Shown: positions 14,163 to 21,581, counted from the first letter of the stretch. The stretch: 22,314 bases of DNA from Akkermansiaceae bacterium (GCA_023301545.1 JALZUI010000119.1:1-22314), one strand, 5' to 3'. Notes: generated by a model from the sequence alone, not told the origin. Made by a program: numbers and translations.

Positions 14163-15097
14163 TTACGGCCAAATTTGAAGCCTTTTTTGGGCTTAAAAAA
14201 GCTGGCCTTTGGCTTTTGCAATTTCATTTTATCGGTCTTGATAACCGATCCTGCAGCGGTGATTCGCTCAAGATTCTCAGCCGTCATAGGCTTGTATCGT
14301 AGCTCTGGGTACTTAACCCTGCAGAGGTCAGCGAGCATTGCCTTGATGCTAGGGTACCGTAGATCTGGATCAGGATCAATGGAACGGAGAATAATGATAT
14401 CAAACCAAGGATCAATTTCTGGAAAATATCCACTGGCTGGGAGGTACTCTTTCTCGGGTAAATGGCCCACAAGCATTTCATAAAGAATCACCCCGATAGA
14501 AAAAATATCTGCTCGTTCGTCTACGAGGTCTGGAGACTCATACACTTCGGGGGCACTATAGCCTTTGGTTGCATAAATCACTTGCTGCTCTTCATCAAAG
14601 GCAAGAGGACGCGACAAGCCAAAGTCCCCTAACTTAGGAGTGGCGTCTGAGGTTAGTAAAATATTATCGGGCTTAATATCACGGTGTAAAATCCCTAGTT
14701 TATGAGCATGCTGCACTCCACGACAAAGACCTAGGATAATCACCAAGGCCGCCTTTTGATCGAGGGCCTGCTTATGCGCAGAATAGTGCAAGGATTTACC
14801 GTCGACATACTCCATGATTATACAATGGTATCCATCAACCTGGAAAAATTGGTAAAAGCTAATTAAATTATTATGCTCCAGGCGCCCCATAGTATCAGCC
14901 TCTTGCTTAAAGCGTACTAAAAATTCTTGGTCTTTAGACAGGTCAGGCGCAAGTAGCTTAATCGCACATTTTTGCCCTGAAGCCTTGTCCTCGGCCAGAT
15001 ACACCGCGCCCATCCCCCCTTTTGCTAGGAAAGCAAACAGGATAAAATCAGGAAACGAGCTTTTGAGCTCGCCAATAGAAGGAGGAGTCCACTGCAT
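14159..15097 (-). CDS. Soluble Hanks-type serine/threonine protein kinase
   Basis: The 312-residue protein is a nearly bare eukaryote-like kinase domain (about 18-285). It has the Gly loop AKGGMGAVY (25-33), the ATP lysine in AIKLL (Lys47), the C-helix Glu66, the catalytic loop HRDIKPDN (138-145, Asp140), DFG (158-160), the APE motif (182-184) and DIFSIGVILYEMLVG (197-211). All catalytic residues are present, so it should be active. There is no transmembrane segment and no sensor domain, unlike PknB types. The C-terminal tail after about residue 285 is rich in Lys and Phe (KPKASFFKPKKGFKFGRK). Substrates are unknown. The gene lies 56 bases after kamA on the same strand and may be co-transcribed, though a promoter-like pair lies in the gap. 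Its stop codon falls in a tandem 15-bp repeat. Confidence 0.93.
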   Translation of the reverse strand: MQWTPPSIGELKSSFPDFILFAFLAKGGMGAVYLAEDKASGQKCAIKLLAPDLSKDQEFLVRFKQEADTMGRLEHNNLISFYQFFQVDGYHCIIMEYVDGKSLHYSAHKQALDQKAALVIILGLCRGVQHAHKLGILHRDIKPDNILLTSDATPKLGDFGLSRPLAFDEEQQVIYATKGYSAPEVYESPDLVDERADIFSIGVILYEMLVGHLPEKEYLPASGYFPEIDPWFDIIILRSIDPDPDLRYPSIKAMLADLCRVKYPELRYKPMTAENLERITAAGSVIKTDKMKLQKPKASFFKPKKGFKFGRK

Positions 15098-15106
15098 TAC
15101 ATTGTA

Positions 15107-15135
15107 AATTTAATACACCCCAACCGGCATTACAA
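15107..15135 (-). promoter_or_regulatory. Possible kinase promoter (TTGTAA, 17-bp spacer, TAAATT)
   Basis: On the minus strand TTGTAA (15135-15130) and TAAATT (15112-15107) are 17 bases apart, and the -10 ends nine bases before the kinase ATG. The hexamers are only fair matches. The position fits the near-leaderless pattern seen elsewhere in the window. Confidence 0.35.
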
Positions 15136-15153
15136 TCTAAAAAGGTCGATGAA

Positions 15154-16314
15154 TCACTGAGGCTCTGGATAAGTGAACAATTTCCCCTCATAATTTCGTA
15201 AAACCACCTTCTCTTTATCGTGTGAAACGATGTAATCAGGGTTAACAGGAATCTTGCCTCCGCCCCCTGGAGCATCCACCACATACTGGGGAATGGCATA
15301 TCCCGTTGTGTGACCTCGGAGCCCTTCAATAATTTCGATCCCTTTCTTAACGCTTGTGCGCAGATGCTCCGAGCCATGAATTAAATCACACTGGTAGAGG
15401 TAGTAGGGTTTAACGCGGCACATTAATAGACGATGACAAAGCTCTTTTTGGATTTCTACGCTGTCATTAATCCCTTTTAGAAGCACGGATTGATTTCCTA
15501 ACTGAATACCCGCATTTGCTAGACGTTCTAATCCCTCCTTAACCTCTTCCGTGAGTTCCTTAGCATGGTTGGTGTGGATCGAGATAAAAAGCGGGTGATG
15601 CTTACTTAACATCTCACACAAATCAGGGGTGATACGTTGTGGTAAGAAGATAGGGATACGGCTTCCGATCCTTACGAATTCGATATGCGGAATCGATCGC
15701 AATCGAGTCAATAGTTTATCTAATTGCTTATCTGATAATAAAAGAGCATCGCCACCAGAAAGCAGAACGTCACGCACTTGAGGAGTTTTTTCCAGATACT
15801 TAAAGGCCATTTCCCACTGCATTTCTAGCCGCTGATCACCGACTCCTGAAACGACTCTAGAGCGAGTACAATAGCGACAATAGGACGCGCAGCGGTCTGT
15901 AACAAGAAAGAGAACGCGATCTGGATAGCGGTGAACCAATCCAGGAACAGGCATGTGAGAGTCTTCCCCACATGGGTCGGCCATCTCAGCAGGTGAAACT
16001 AAGGACTCCTCAATTCTAGGAACAACTTGCTTACGAATAGGGCAGTTTTCATCATCGGGGTCAATTAGGGAGTAATAATGCGGAGTAATCGCAGTCGCTA
16101 ATTTACCAGAAGTCTCACGTATCCCTGCGAGTTCGCTTTCACTAAAGTTGATTTTCCCTTCCATCGTTTCCAGCGAAGTTAGACGGTTACGAAGTTGCCA
16201 CTTATAGTCGGCCCATTTTTCACTTGTGACATTAAAGGTTTTTAACATCCTGCTAGTGCAAGATGGTTTGAATGTTTTCACAGGAAAATTAGAATTAGAA
16301 TTAGAATTAGTCAC
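15154..16314 (-). CDS. kamA: Lysine 2,3-aminomutase (KamA family radical SAM/PLP enzyme)
   Basis: KamA interconverts L-lysine and L-beta-lysine using SAM, a [4Fe-4S] cluster and PLP. The sequence follows Clostridium subterminale KamA closely: WADYKWQLRNR (34-44), PVPGLVHRYPDRVL (122-135), the cluster motif CASYCRYC (142-149), VLLSGGDALLLSD (183-195), RIGSRIPIFLPQRITP (215-230), YQCDLIHG (307-314, Asp310) and VVDAPGGGGK (345-354, Asp347 and PLP-lysine Lys354). Both aspartates that hold the substrate epsilon-amino group in the clostridial enzyme are kept, which argues for lysine. The protein ends at TYPEPQ and lacks the C-terminal cysteine zinc site, and the partner cysteine before NAGIQLGN is also missing. 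Start is uncertain: the GTG at 16314 adds an Asn/Ser repeat from a hexamer repeat, and ATG 16248 gives 364 residues. Beta-lysine could serve as osmolyte precursor or in EF-P modification; neither partner gene is here. Confidence 0.9.
   Translation of the reverse strand: MTNSNSNSNFPVKTFKPSCTSRMLKTFNVTSEKWADYKWQLRNRLTSLETMEGKINFSESELAGIRETSGKLATAITPHYYSLIDPDDENCPIRKQVVPRIEESLVSPAEMADPCGEDSHMPVPGLVHRYPDRVLFLVTDRCASYCRYCTRSRVVSGVGDQRLEMQWEMAFKYLEKTPQVRDVLLSGGDALLLSDKQLDKLLTRLRSIPHIEFVRIGSRIPIFLPQRITPDLCEMLSKHHPLFISIHTNHAKELTEEVKEGLERLANAGIQLGNQSVLLKGINDSVEIQKELCHRLLMCRVKPYYLYQCDLIHGSEHLRTSVKKGIEIIEGLRGHTTGYAIPQYVVDAPGGGGKIPVNPDYIVSHDKEKVVLRNYEGKLFTYPEPQ
16287..16310. repeat. Four-copy hexanucleotide repeat (AATTAG)
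   Basis: AATTAG is repeated four times without error, ending four bases inside the GTG start of kamA. Read on the minus strand in the kamA frame it codes for alternating Asn and Ser. If the downstream ATG at 16248 is used, the repeat lies in the 5' leader. Confidence 0.85.
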
Positions 16315-16321
16315 AAGAATT

Positions 16322-16327
16322 TTTATA
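16322..16327 (-). promoter_or_regulatory. Candidate -10 element for kamA
   Basis: On the minus strand TATAAA ends seven bases before the GTG at 16314, which would give a leaderless message from that GTG. No convincing -35 lies at the right distance, so support is weak. It also bears on the choice of kamA start. Confidence 0.3.
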
Positions 16328-16398
16328 TTTATTACATTAGCATTGACATTTCCAAGGACTAAAGTACCTATCTCACGTAATATTTACCTTTTATCACA

Positions 16399-17052
16399 AT
16401 GTTTAAAGAAATTTTCAAAGAAATGTACCACCCAAGTAAAGCGGCGATTATTTCTTCTATTAAACGCTCAGACGGCCTTCCTGTTTCAGATGTCGCTAAA
16501 GAAGTAGAAATGAGTTACATGGGAGTAAAACAACACTGCATTAACTTAGAGAAACTCGGTTTTCTCGAAAGCTGGAGAGTCCCACGTAAGGAAGTAGGTA
16601 GACCAGAAAAACTATATAAGCTTACCGCTAAGTGTGATGATCTCTTTCCTGTTGCAGGTTCTGAATTTACCATTGGAATACTTGAGGGGGTTAAAGACGC
16701 GTTCGGCGAAGATGCTCCAGAAAAGCTTTTACGCAAGTACTTTAGTGATAAAGAATCTACTTGGTCTAAAAGCATCCCTGCCAATGCGAGTATTAAAGAA
16801 AAAGCTGAGGCTGTATCTGCTCTTAGAGAAGAAGACGGGGTTTTTAATACCTTAAGCTTAGAGCAAGACAATCTCATCAAGATCAAAGAATACCACAATC
16901 CGCTAGCACAAGTGATAGAGCAGTACCCATTTGTAGCAGAATTGGAGCACCAGATGCTCGAAACGCTCATCGGGATCAAACTCGAAAAAACGATGGCTGA
17001 CGGTCCGCACGGACAACAGCAAGTCGAGTACGGCATACAAAACGTCGCTTAA
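16399..17052 (+). CDS. Winged-helix transcriptional regulator, SufR-like but without the cluster cysteines
   Basis: The 217-residue protein has an N-terminal winged helix-turn-helix (about 13-77): KAAIISSIKRSDGLPVSDVA, then VEMSYMGVKQHCINLEKLG as the recognition region and a wing with GRPEKLYKLT. This resembles ArsR/DeoR-type regulators such as the Fe-S sensor SufR. The C-terminal part (about 164-213) also follows SufR spacing (HNPLAQVIEQYPFVAELEHQ, EKTMADGPHG, VEYGI). In SufR this region carries cysteines that hold a cluster; here it has none, and the only cysteines in the protein are Cys47 and Cys79. It therefore probably senses something else or binds a partner. The gene is divergent from kamA with an 84-base spacer, so control of kamA is plausible but unproven. 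A strong terminator follows. Confidence 0.78.
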   Translation: MFKEIFKEMYHPSKAAIISSIKRSDGLPVSDVAKEVEMSYMGVKQHCINLEKLGFLESWRVPRKEVGRPEKLYKLTAKCDDLFPVAGSEFTIGILEGVKDAFGEDAPEKLLRKYFSDKESTWSKSIPANASIKEKAEAVSALREEDGVFNTLSLEQDNLIKIKEYHNPLAQVIEQYPFVAELEHQMLETLIGIKLEKTMADGPHGQQQVEYGIQNVA

Positions 17053-17075
17053 TTTCGACCTCAGTACTTAACCAT

Positions 17076-17109
17076 AAAAAAACACCTAACTGGCTTAGGT
17101 GTTTTTTTA
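17076..17109 (+). terminator. Intrinsic terminator after the regulator gene
   Basis: ACACCTAA (17082-17089) and TTAGGTGT (17095-17102) form a perfect 8-bp stem around a 5-base loop. Flanking A and T runs extend the pairing and provide the T-tract (to about 17108). Confidence 0.9.
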
Positions 17110-17150
17110 TTGAAAGGCATTTTTTCTATATGTATCGCTATTATTATAGA

Positions 17151-17837
17151 ATGATGAAATTTTCAATTTTTTTACTCCTTGGTATTACTTACCTTCAAGC
17201 GGCTCCTCAGTTTCTTTCTAAATACTTTCCTAAAGAAGAGCAACTCATCCCTGGACAGATCGGAGTAGTTCTACCCCCTGACGAGATCCAGCCATATATC
17301 CAAGTCATCAGATCAGCCGCCGCTAAAAACCTTACCTGGTTTACTGAATACTCTAAAAACAACCCAGCCGACCTCCCCCTCCCTTACCATGAAAAGCTGG
17401 GTCTCAGTGAAGAGGATTATCAAAAATATCTCAAACTCTGGGATCAGCGCTCCTTTACCACGCACGAACAGATCGCACTGAAACTTACCGAAAACGAAGA
17501 TAGTACATGGTCGATTGTGGCCACTGGGCCAGGCTTTTCAATTCAGGCTCTTCGCTTCACAGATGAGGCTGCGAACGTAAAATCCCCCAACGGCACCCTC
17601 GTTCAAACTGAACAAGGATTACAATCAACCGCCAATGACCTTTTAGGGGAATTGAGCGGACTAGAGTGGGCTCTTAAAACAGAAAGCGCAATAGCGATCA
17701 CAGCTGAAAACTTCGCACTAGGAAAGCTCCAGGAAAAAGACCAAGGATACCTCATCTACACCTTACAGGAAGCAACCCCGTCAGGAAAGATACTTCATAA
17801 TAAACAAATCCTTATCCGCTTCCCAATTAAACGATAA
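17151..17837 (+). CDS. Exported protein of unknown function
   Basis: The product (228 residues from the ATG at 17151) has a short Sec signal peptide (MMKFSIFLLLGITYLQA, likely cut before APQF). The mature part is acidic to neutral with a region PADLPLPYHEKLGLSEEDYQ (about 75-95), followed by a mainly beta-strand half. I do not recognise the family and see no catalytic motif. An in-frame ATG at 17130 would add MYRYYYR before the signal peptide and is less likely. TATTAT ends six to eight bases before the preferred start. The stop codon is five bases before the AsmA-like gene, so the two are probably translated together; envelope function is likely from the signal peptide and neighbours. Confidence 0.75.
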   Translation: MMKFSIFLLLGITYLQAAPQFLSKYFPKEEQLIPGQIGVVLPPDEIQPYIQVIRSAAAKNLTWFTEYSKNNPADLPLPYHEKLGLSEEDYQKYLKLWDQRSFTTHEQIALKLTENEDSTWSIVATGPGFSIQALRFTDEAANVKSPNGTLVQTEQGLQSTANDLLGELSGLEWALKTESAIAITAENFALGKLQEKDQGYLIYTLQEATPSGKILHNKQILIRFPIKR

Positions 17838-17842
17838 AGACC

Positions 17843-19273
17843 TTGGCACTTAGAAAGTCAAGCAGCCGTAAGGCTCGCGCAACTAAGATTTACCAACTTC
17901 TACGGCAAGCTGTAGTTGTTCTTATTTTCGTTCTATTGGGTCTCTTTATAATTGCTTACGTAGGAATTAATACCCCAAAGGTTCATCACAAAATTGAACG
18001 TAAAGTTTCGCAGAAATTAAAGCAGCCATTTCGCTTCGAGTGTTTCAAGATCAGAGGTTTTGACGAGATCAAATTAGAAGGCATTACATTGGGAAAAGAC
18101 CAAGGTATCATCCCTTCCGTCGCAGTTGATCTGAATGTAATGAAAACCCTTAGAGATGGGGAAATAAACCTAGACGAAATCACCATTGAAGCGCCACAGC
18201 TCAACCTAGATCTAGACTCGATAGAGAGCTCGCTACAATCCTCTCCCAAAAAGACTAAAGCAGCGCCCATTCATCAAAGCCCCCCCTCAAAATCGCCAAA
18301 AACAAAAGACCGATCAAAACAGCCCTCCCCTCCTCAAAAGAAACGCCCGGCGGTCAAACCTGAGTCCTTAATCGTAGAAAGTGTACATTACCCAAAGGTC
18401 TCGATCAAAGGCGCGCACATTCGACTCCACTCTAAGCATTTACCAGAGAACTCCTCAATCACGCTAAAGGGAATCTCTCTGGAGCTTACTTCTGGGATCA
18501 ATAAAAGCGCTGGCAAGCTTACCTGCTCCTCGCTTAGCGCCCTTGGTCAAGAGGTCGACCTAAACCTAGATTTTCCTCTACTGTTAAAAGATAACGCTCT
18601 TACCTTTCCATCTACTGACCATCACTTATCCTCTATTAAATTCACCACCGCAGGTAAACTAGGACTCACGCGAGCCCTCCCCTTAGCATTTAATATGCAG
18701 ATTAGTAGCAATGGAGCTAGTCACCTAAAGCTGGCTAAGGACGACATGCTTTCCATTAAACTAAAAGAAATTCAAGGACTCCTACGCCTCCAAGGATCAC
18801 TACGTAACATTAAGAACGTCCAAGTGAAACTCAAGTTAGATGCCACCGATTTAGAACCTACGCATCGTAACCGAGGCTCCCATATCTTCAATACTGCCCA
18901 TCTCGACATGACCCTCAAAAACGGGAAAATTAGCATTCCTGATTATCGCGGAATTAGTGAACATTTATCCTTTTTAGGGAACGGAGTGGCTTCTGCTCAA
19001 GGAGCGAATGTAGTCTGCCGAATCGTAACCGATGACACTTGGCGAAGTCGAATGATTGCCTTACTCCGAGGCTCTCTTTTATCTCATCGCTACCGTAATT
19101 TCCAGCCACTAGTCACCACGGACCGCTATGCCCAAGACTTCCGCCTCAGAGTCTCACCTCCCGGAAAGCCAGAATACATGGTTGACCCAGAAGATGGGTG
19201 GACTGAACTTGACTCTAGGCTTAAATTTCTCCAAAGTTTTACCGTCAGAGAACTCTGGACCGAAGAACAATGA
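17843..19273 (+). CDS. AsmA-like membrane-anchored protein
   Basis: The 476-residue protein has a basic N-terminus and one transmembrane helix (about 23-41), then a large periplasmic part. The first section (about 45-128) has the repeating beta pattern seen in AsmA/TamB/YdbH-type proteins, such as IKLEGITLG, GEINLDEITIEAPQLNLDLD. A Pro/Lys/Ser-rich linker (about 134-173) breaks the domain, and beta-rich segments follow, with DMTLKNGKISIPDYRG near residue 355. AsmA-like proteins are linked to outer-membrane lipid transport and assembly; the specific role here is not shown. The start is a TTG five bases after the previous stop codon, with no better start nearby. The end overlaps rsmD by four bases (ATGA). 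The neighbour waaA also acts on the envelope. Confidence 0.7.
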   Translation: MALRKSSSRKARATKIYQLLRQAVVVLIFVLLGLFIIAYVGINTPKVHHKIERKVSQKLKQPFRFECFKIRGFDEIKLEGITLGKDQGIIPSVAVDLNVMKTLRDGEINLDEITIEAPQLNLDLDSIESSLQSSPKKTKAAPIHQSPPSKSPKTKDRSKQPSPPQKKRPAVKPESLIVESVHYPKVSIKGAHIRLHSKHLPENSSITLKGISLELTSGINKSAGKLTCSSLSALGQEVDLNLDFPLLLKDNALTFPSTDHHLSSIKFTTAGKLGLTRALPLAFNMQISSNGASHLKLAKDDMLSIKLKEIQGLLRLQGSLRNIKNVQVKLKLDATDLEPTHRNRGSHIFNTAHLDMTLKNGKISIPDYRGISEHLSFLGNGVASAQGANVVCRIVTDDTWRSRMIALLRGSLLSHRYRNFQPLVTTDRYAQDFRLRVSPPGKPEYMVDPEDGWTELDSRLKFLQSFTVRELWTEEQ

Positions 19274-19821
19274 GAATTATTTCAGGACAATGGAAAGGCC
19301 AATCCCTACTTTCCCCTAGTGAGGGCACGCGCCCCTCTACCGACCGCACCAGGCAAGCCTTATTCAGCATCCTCCAGAATGTGGTCGAAAACACTACCGT
19401 GCTCGATCTTTTTGCGGGGTCAGGTTCCCTCAGCTTAGAATGCCTCAGCCGTGGTGCTAAGAATGCTGTGGCGGTAGAAATCGACCGAAAATCTTGCACA
19501 GTCATCAATAAAAACGTCCGCAACCTTCAGGCCTCTAATTATGAAGTCTTTCAGCGCGAGGCGATTAACTTCCTTAACTCCCCCAGCGTTCAAAAATTCA
19601 ACCTAATCTTTGCTGACCCTCCATACGAAAAGCAATTTCCAGGAAGTCAATTAGAAGCTGTTCTGAGCCACCCAGCATGGAAGGAGAAAGCCGAACCAGG
19701 CGCATACTTCATAGCGGAGTCCCCCCAAGACCTCTCGCAACTAGTTCCGGATCCATGGGAACTCGTGACCAATCGTAAATATGGTAAATGCCATATCACC
19801 GTGCTCCAATACCCCTCTTAA
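19270..19821 (+). CDS. rsmD: 16S rRNA (guanine(966)-N(2))-methyltransferase RsmD
   Basis: RsmD methylates G966 of 16S rRNA using SAM on the assembling 30S subunit. The 183-residue protein has the family N-terminus MRIISGQWKGQSL, the RPSTDRTRQALFSIL segment (21-35), the SAM-binding motif VLDLFAGSGSLSLE (44-57), AVEIDR (68-73) and the catalytic DPPY (116-119). The ATG overlaps the stop codon of the AsmA-like gene as ATGA, and the stop codon lies two bases before the waaA start, so translation of the run is probably coupled. Pairing with an envelope gene is by position only. Confidence 0.95.
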   Translation: MRIISGQWKGQSLLSPSEGTRPSTDRTRQALFSILQNVVENTTVLDLFAGSGSLSLECLSRGAKNAVAVEIDRKSCTVINKNVRNLQASNYEVFQREAINFLNSPSVQKFNLIFADPPYEKQFPGSQLEAVLSHPAWKEKAEPGAYFIAESPQDLSQLVPDPWELVTNRKYGKCHITVLQYPS

Positions 19822-19823
19822 TA

Positions 19824-21095
19824 ATGGCTGCGCTATTTCCTCTTTATAGTGTAGTCCTCTTGCTCACTTGTATTCTAGCAGCTCCTTTCTGGGTCATCAA
19901 GATGCGGAAGCGAGGCGGATGGGGAACTGGACTCCTACAGCGTATTGGCCAATACTCAAAACCCGACTTCACACAACTCCAAGGACTGGATTACTACCAC
20001 GCCGTGAGTGTAGGAGAAGTCGTGATTGCCATAAAGGCTATCAAGGAGATCCAATCTCGCCAGCCTGATTACCATGCGGTCATAGCCTGCACGACTGCCA
20101 CAGGGCATGAAATCGCACGAACCCAAGCGCCTAAAAGCAGCACTGTTCTCTACGCCCCCCTAGACTTCCAATTCCTCCTACGCCGCCTCTTTACACAGCT
20201 ACAACCTCGCCAAATCATTCTCGTAGACTCGGAGCTCTGGCCGAACCTCCTCCGATACACACAACGCCACGACATTCCCCTTAAAATTATCAACGGGCGC
20301 CTTTCGGATAAATCCTATATCCAATTTATCAAATTCCGCTCCTTACTCGCTCCTCTGCTCTCACAAATTAAAGCGGTGTGTGTTGATGGTAGCGAGCAAG
20401 CCTCCCGTTGGCAATCTCTCGGAGTCCCTGCCGAAAACACTCATGATGTTGGAAGCCTAAAATTCGACTTCGCTATAGATCAAAATCGCGCGCCTGCGGA
20501 GTTCAGCAAGCAACTGGATCAATTCCCCTCACACAAAGCCAAGATACTCCTGGCCAGCACTCACGCGCCAGAGGAAGAAGAGCTGGCGCAAGAACTCCTC
20601 CGCCTCGACTTCCCTTTTCTCCTAATGGTAGCTCCACGCCATGCCGAACGCAGAACCGAAGTCCAAAAAGCATTAACCACTCTCGGGTACACCGTAACTT
20701 CACGCACCACCTTTCAACAGCCCACAGCCTCCGGTCATCACGCCTTCCTTCTCGACACAACAGGCGAGCTCTCCCAATTGAGTAGCCTAGCAGACATTGT
20801 CATCATCGGCAAAAGCTGGCTAAAGAAGACTGGAGGGCAAAACCCCTTTGAGGCCATCTCGCAAGGAAAACTCCTCATTGCAGGCCCTCATATGCAAAAC
20901 TTTGAGCCTCTCTTCTCAAAGGTTGTCAGCCAAGAAGGAGCTATCCAACTCGCTAGCCCTAACAACTTAGCTGACCAAATCGAAGAACTAGTAAAAGAGC
21001 AACGAGCAGAGAATATCGCTCAGCGAGGCCAGTCCTTCCTCAAAAAACACCTCGGAGCAACTGTACAAACAGCCGATTTCATTCTACAACATTGA
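19824..21095 (+). CDS. waaA: 3-deoxy-D-manno-octulosonic acid transferase
   Basis: WaaA (KdtA) transfers Kdo from CMP-Kdo to lipid A precursor at the inner membrane, so the cell makes LPS. From the ATG at 19824 the protein has 423 residues, the usual length. It begins with a membrane anchor (LFPLYSVVLLLTCILAAPFW, about 4-23). Motifs are YYHAVSVGEV (57-66, with Glu65 in the place of the catalytic acid), VDSELWPN (134-141, usually ETELWPN), a GxLS turn in INGRLSD, the SLKFD segment, LLDTTGELS, and GGQNPFEA with GPHMQNF in the CMP-binding C-terminal domain. An in-frame ATG at 19788 inside rsmD would add 12 unlikely residues. No terminator is visible after the stop codon. Confidence 0.94.
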   Translation: MAALFPLYSVVLLLTCILAAPFWVIKMRKRGGWGTGLLQRIGQYSKPDFTQLQGLDYYHAVSVGEVVIAIKAIKEIQSRQPDYHAVIACTTATGHEIARTQAPKSSTVLYAPLDFQFLLRRLFTQLQPRQIILVDSELWPNLLRYTQRHDIPLKIINGRLSDKSYIQFIKFRSLLAPLLSQIKAVCVDGSEQASRWQSLGVPAENTHDVGSLKFDFAIDQNRAPAEFSKQLDQFPSHKAKILLASTHAPEEEELAQELLRLDFPFLLMVAPRHAERRTEVQKALTTLGYTVTSRTTFQQPTASGHHAFLLDTTGELSQLSSLADIVIIGKSWLKKTGGQNPFEAISQGKLLIAGPHMQNFEPLFSKVVSQEGAIQLASPNNLADQIEELVKEQRAENIAQRGQSFLKKHLGATVQTADFILQH

Positions 21096-21206
21096 CTCTA
21101 TACCTGAACGTCGAAATAATGTAATTCCGCATTCACATGCTCGTAAATTCTAGTTTTTCACAGCTTTTCTATACCATTTAAAGAAAGTGATTGCCAAACG
21201 AGCTAA

Positions 21207-21240
21207 ATTTATACTTAATCTACGTGTAACTCGTATAAAT
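21207..21240 (+). promoter_or_regulatory. Inverted repeat overlapping the -10 of the DUF2853 gene
   Basis: ATTTATAC (21207-21214) and GTATAAAT (21233-21240) are exact inverted copies 18 bases apart. The right arm contains TATAAA (21234-21239), a good -10 that ends six bases before the ATG at 21246. The arrangement could be an operator, or chance in AT-rich DNA. No strong -35 is present at the matching distance. Confidence 0.35.
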
Positions 21241-21245
21241 AAACC

Positions 21246-21581
21246 ATGTCAGCTGAAAAAAATATTAAAAAGTCCACCGAACAGCTTGAAGCGATCGGAG
21301 AAAAAGTAGATACAGTACTCATTGAGAAAATCGTTAAACGCCTCGGCATCGCTAACCAAAGCGTAGATGCTTCACACGTAGCTGCTACTGACCCAAGCGA
21401 AATCGAACGCCTCAAGAAAAACTTTGTTATCAAAAAGTTAGAGCAAAAAGACGATGCTGCTACTGATAAGGCAATCGCCGACGCCATGGAAAAAATGAAG
21501 CCTCACCGCATGAAGCAACGAGGCGCTGTTTACTACCTCCTTACCGTACACTTCGGTAAAAAGAGCGTGTACGTTAAGTAA
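21246..21581 (+). CDS. DUF2853 family protein
   Basis: This 111-residue cytosolic, highly charged protein matches the DUF2853 pattern as I remember it: a variable helical N-terminus, then KRLGIANQSVDASHVAATDPSEIERLKKNFVIKKL in two pieces (about 31-65), a short variable linker, and an end with RGAVYYLLTVHFGKKSVYV (about 92-110). DUF2853 proteins are small helical proteins of unknown function found in several Gram-negative groups. Nothing in the sequence suggests an enzyme. It is a single-gene unit with a terminator, preceded by a 150-base spacer in which I see only the inverted repeat and a possible -10. Confidence 0.83.
   Translation: MSAEKNIKKSTEQLEAIGEKVDTVLIEKIVKRLGIANQSVDASHVAATDPSEIERLKKNFVIKKLEQKDDAATDKAIADAMEKMKPHRMKQRGAVYYLLTVHFGKKSVYVK

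Noticed and set aside
14069..14302. Plus-strand open frame with repeated LPSKL residues
   Set aside because: It runs antisense through the kinase gene, and its repeat is just the 15-bp tandem unit read in another frame. The kinase frame has all catalytic motifs and explains the region.
16515..17036. Long minus-strand open frame (173 codons) inside the regulator gene
   Set aside because: It is Ser/Leu-rich with no motif, and lies fully antisense to a frame with a clear winged helix and a terminator at its end.
19788..19823. Upstream ATG for waaA within rsmD
   Set aside because: It would add a polar 12-residue stretch before the membrane anchor. The ATG at 19824, two bases after the rsmD stop codon, fits the family N-terminus better.
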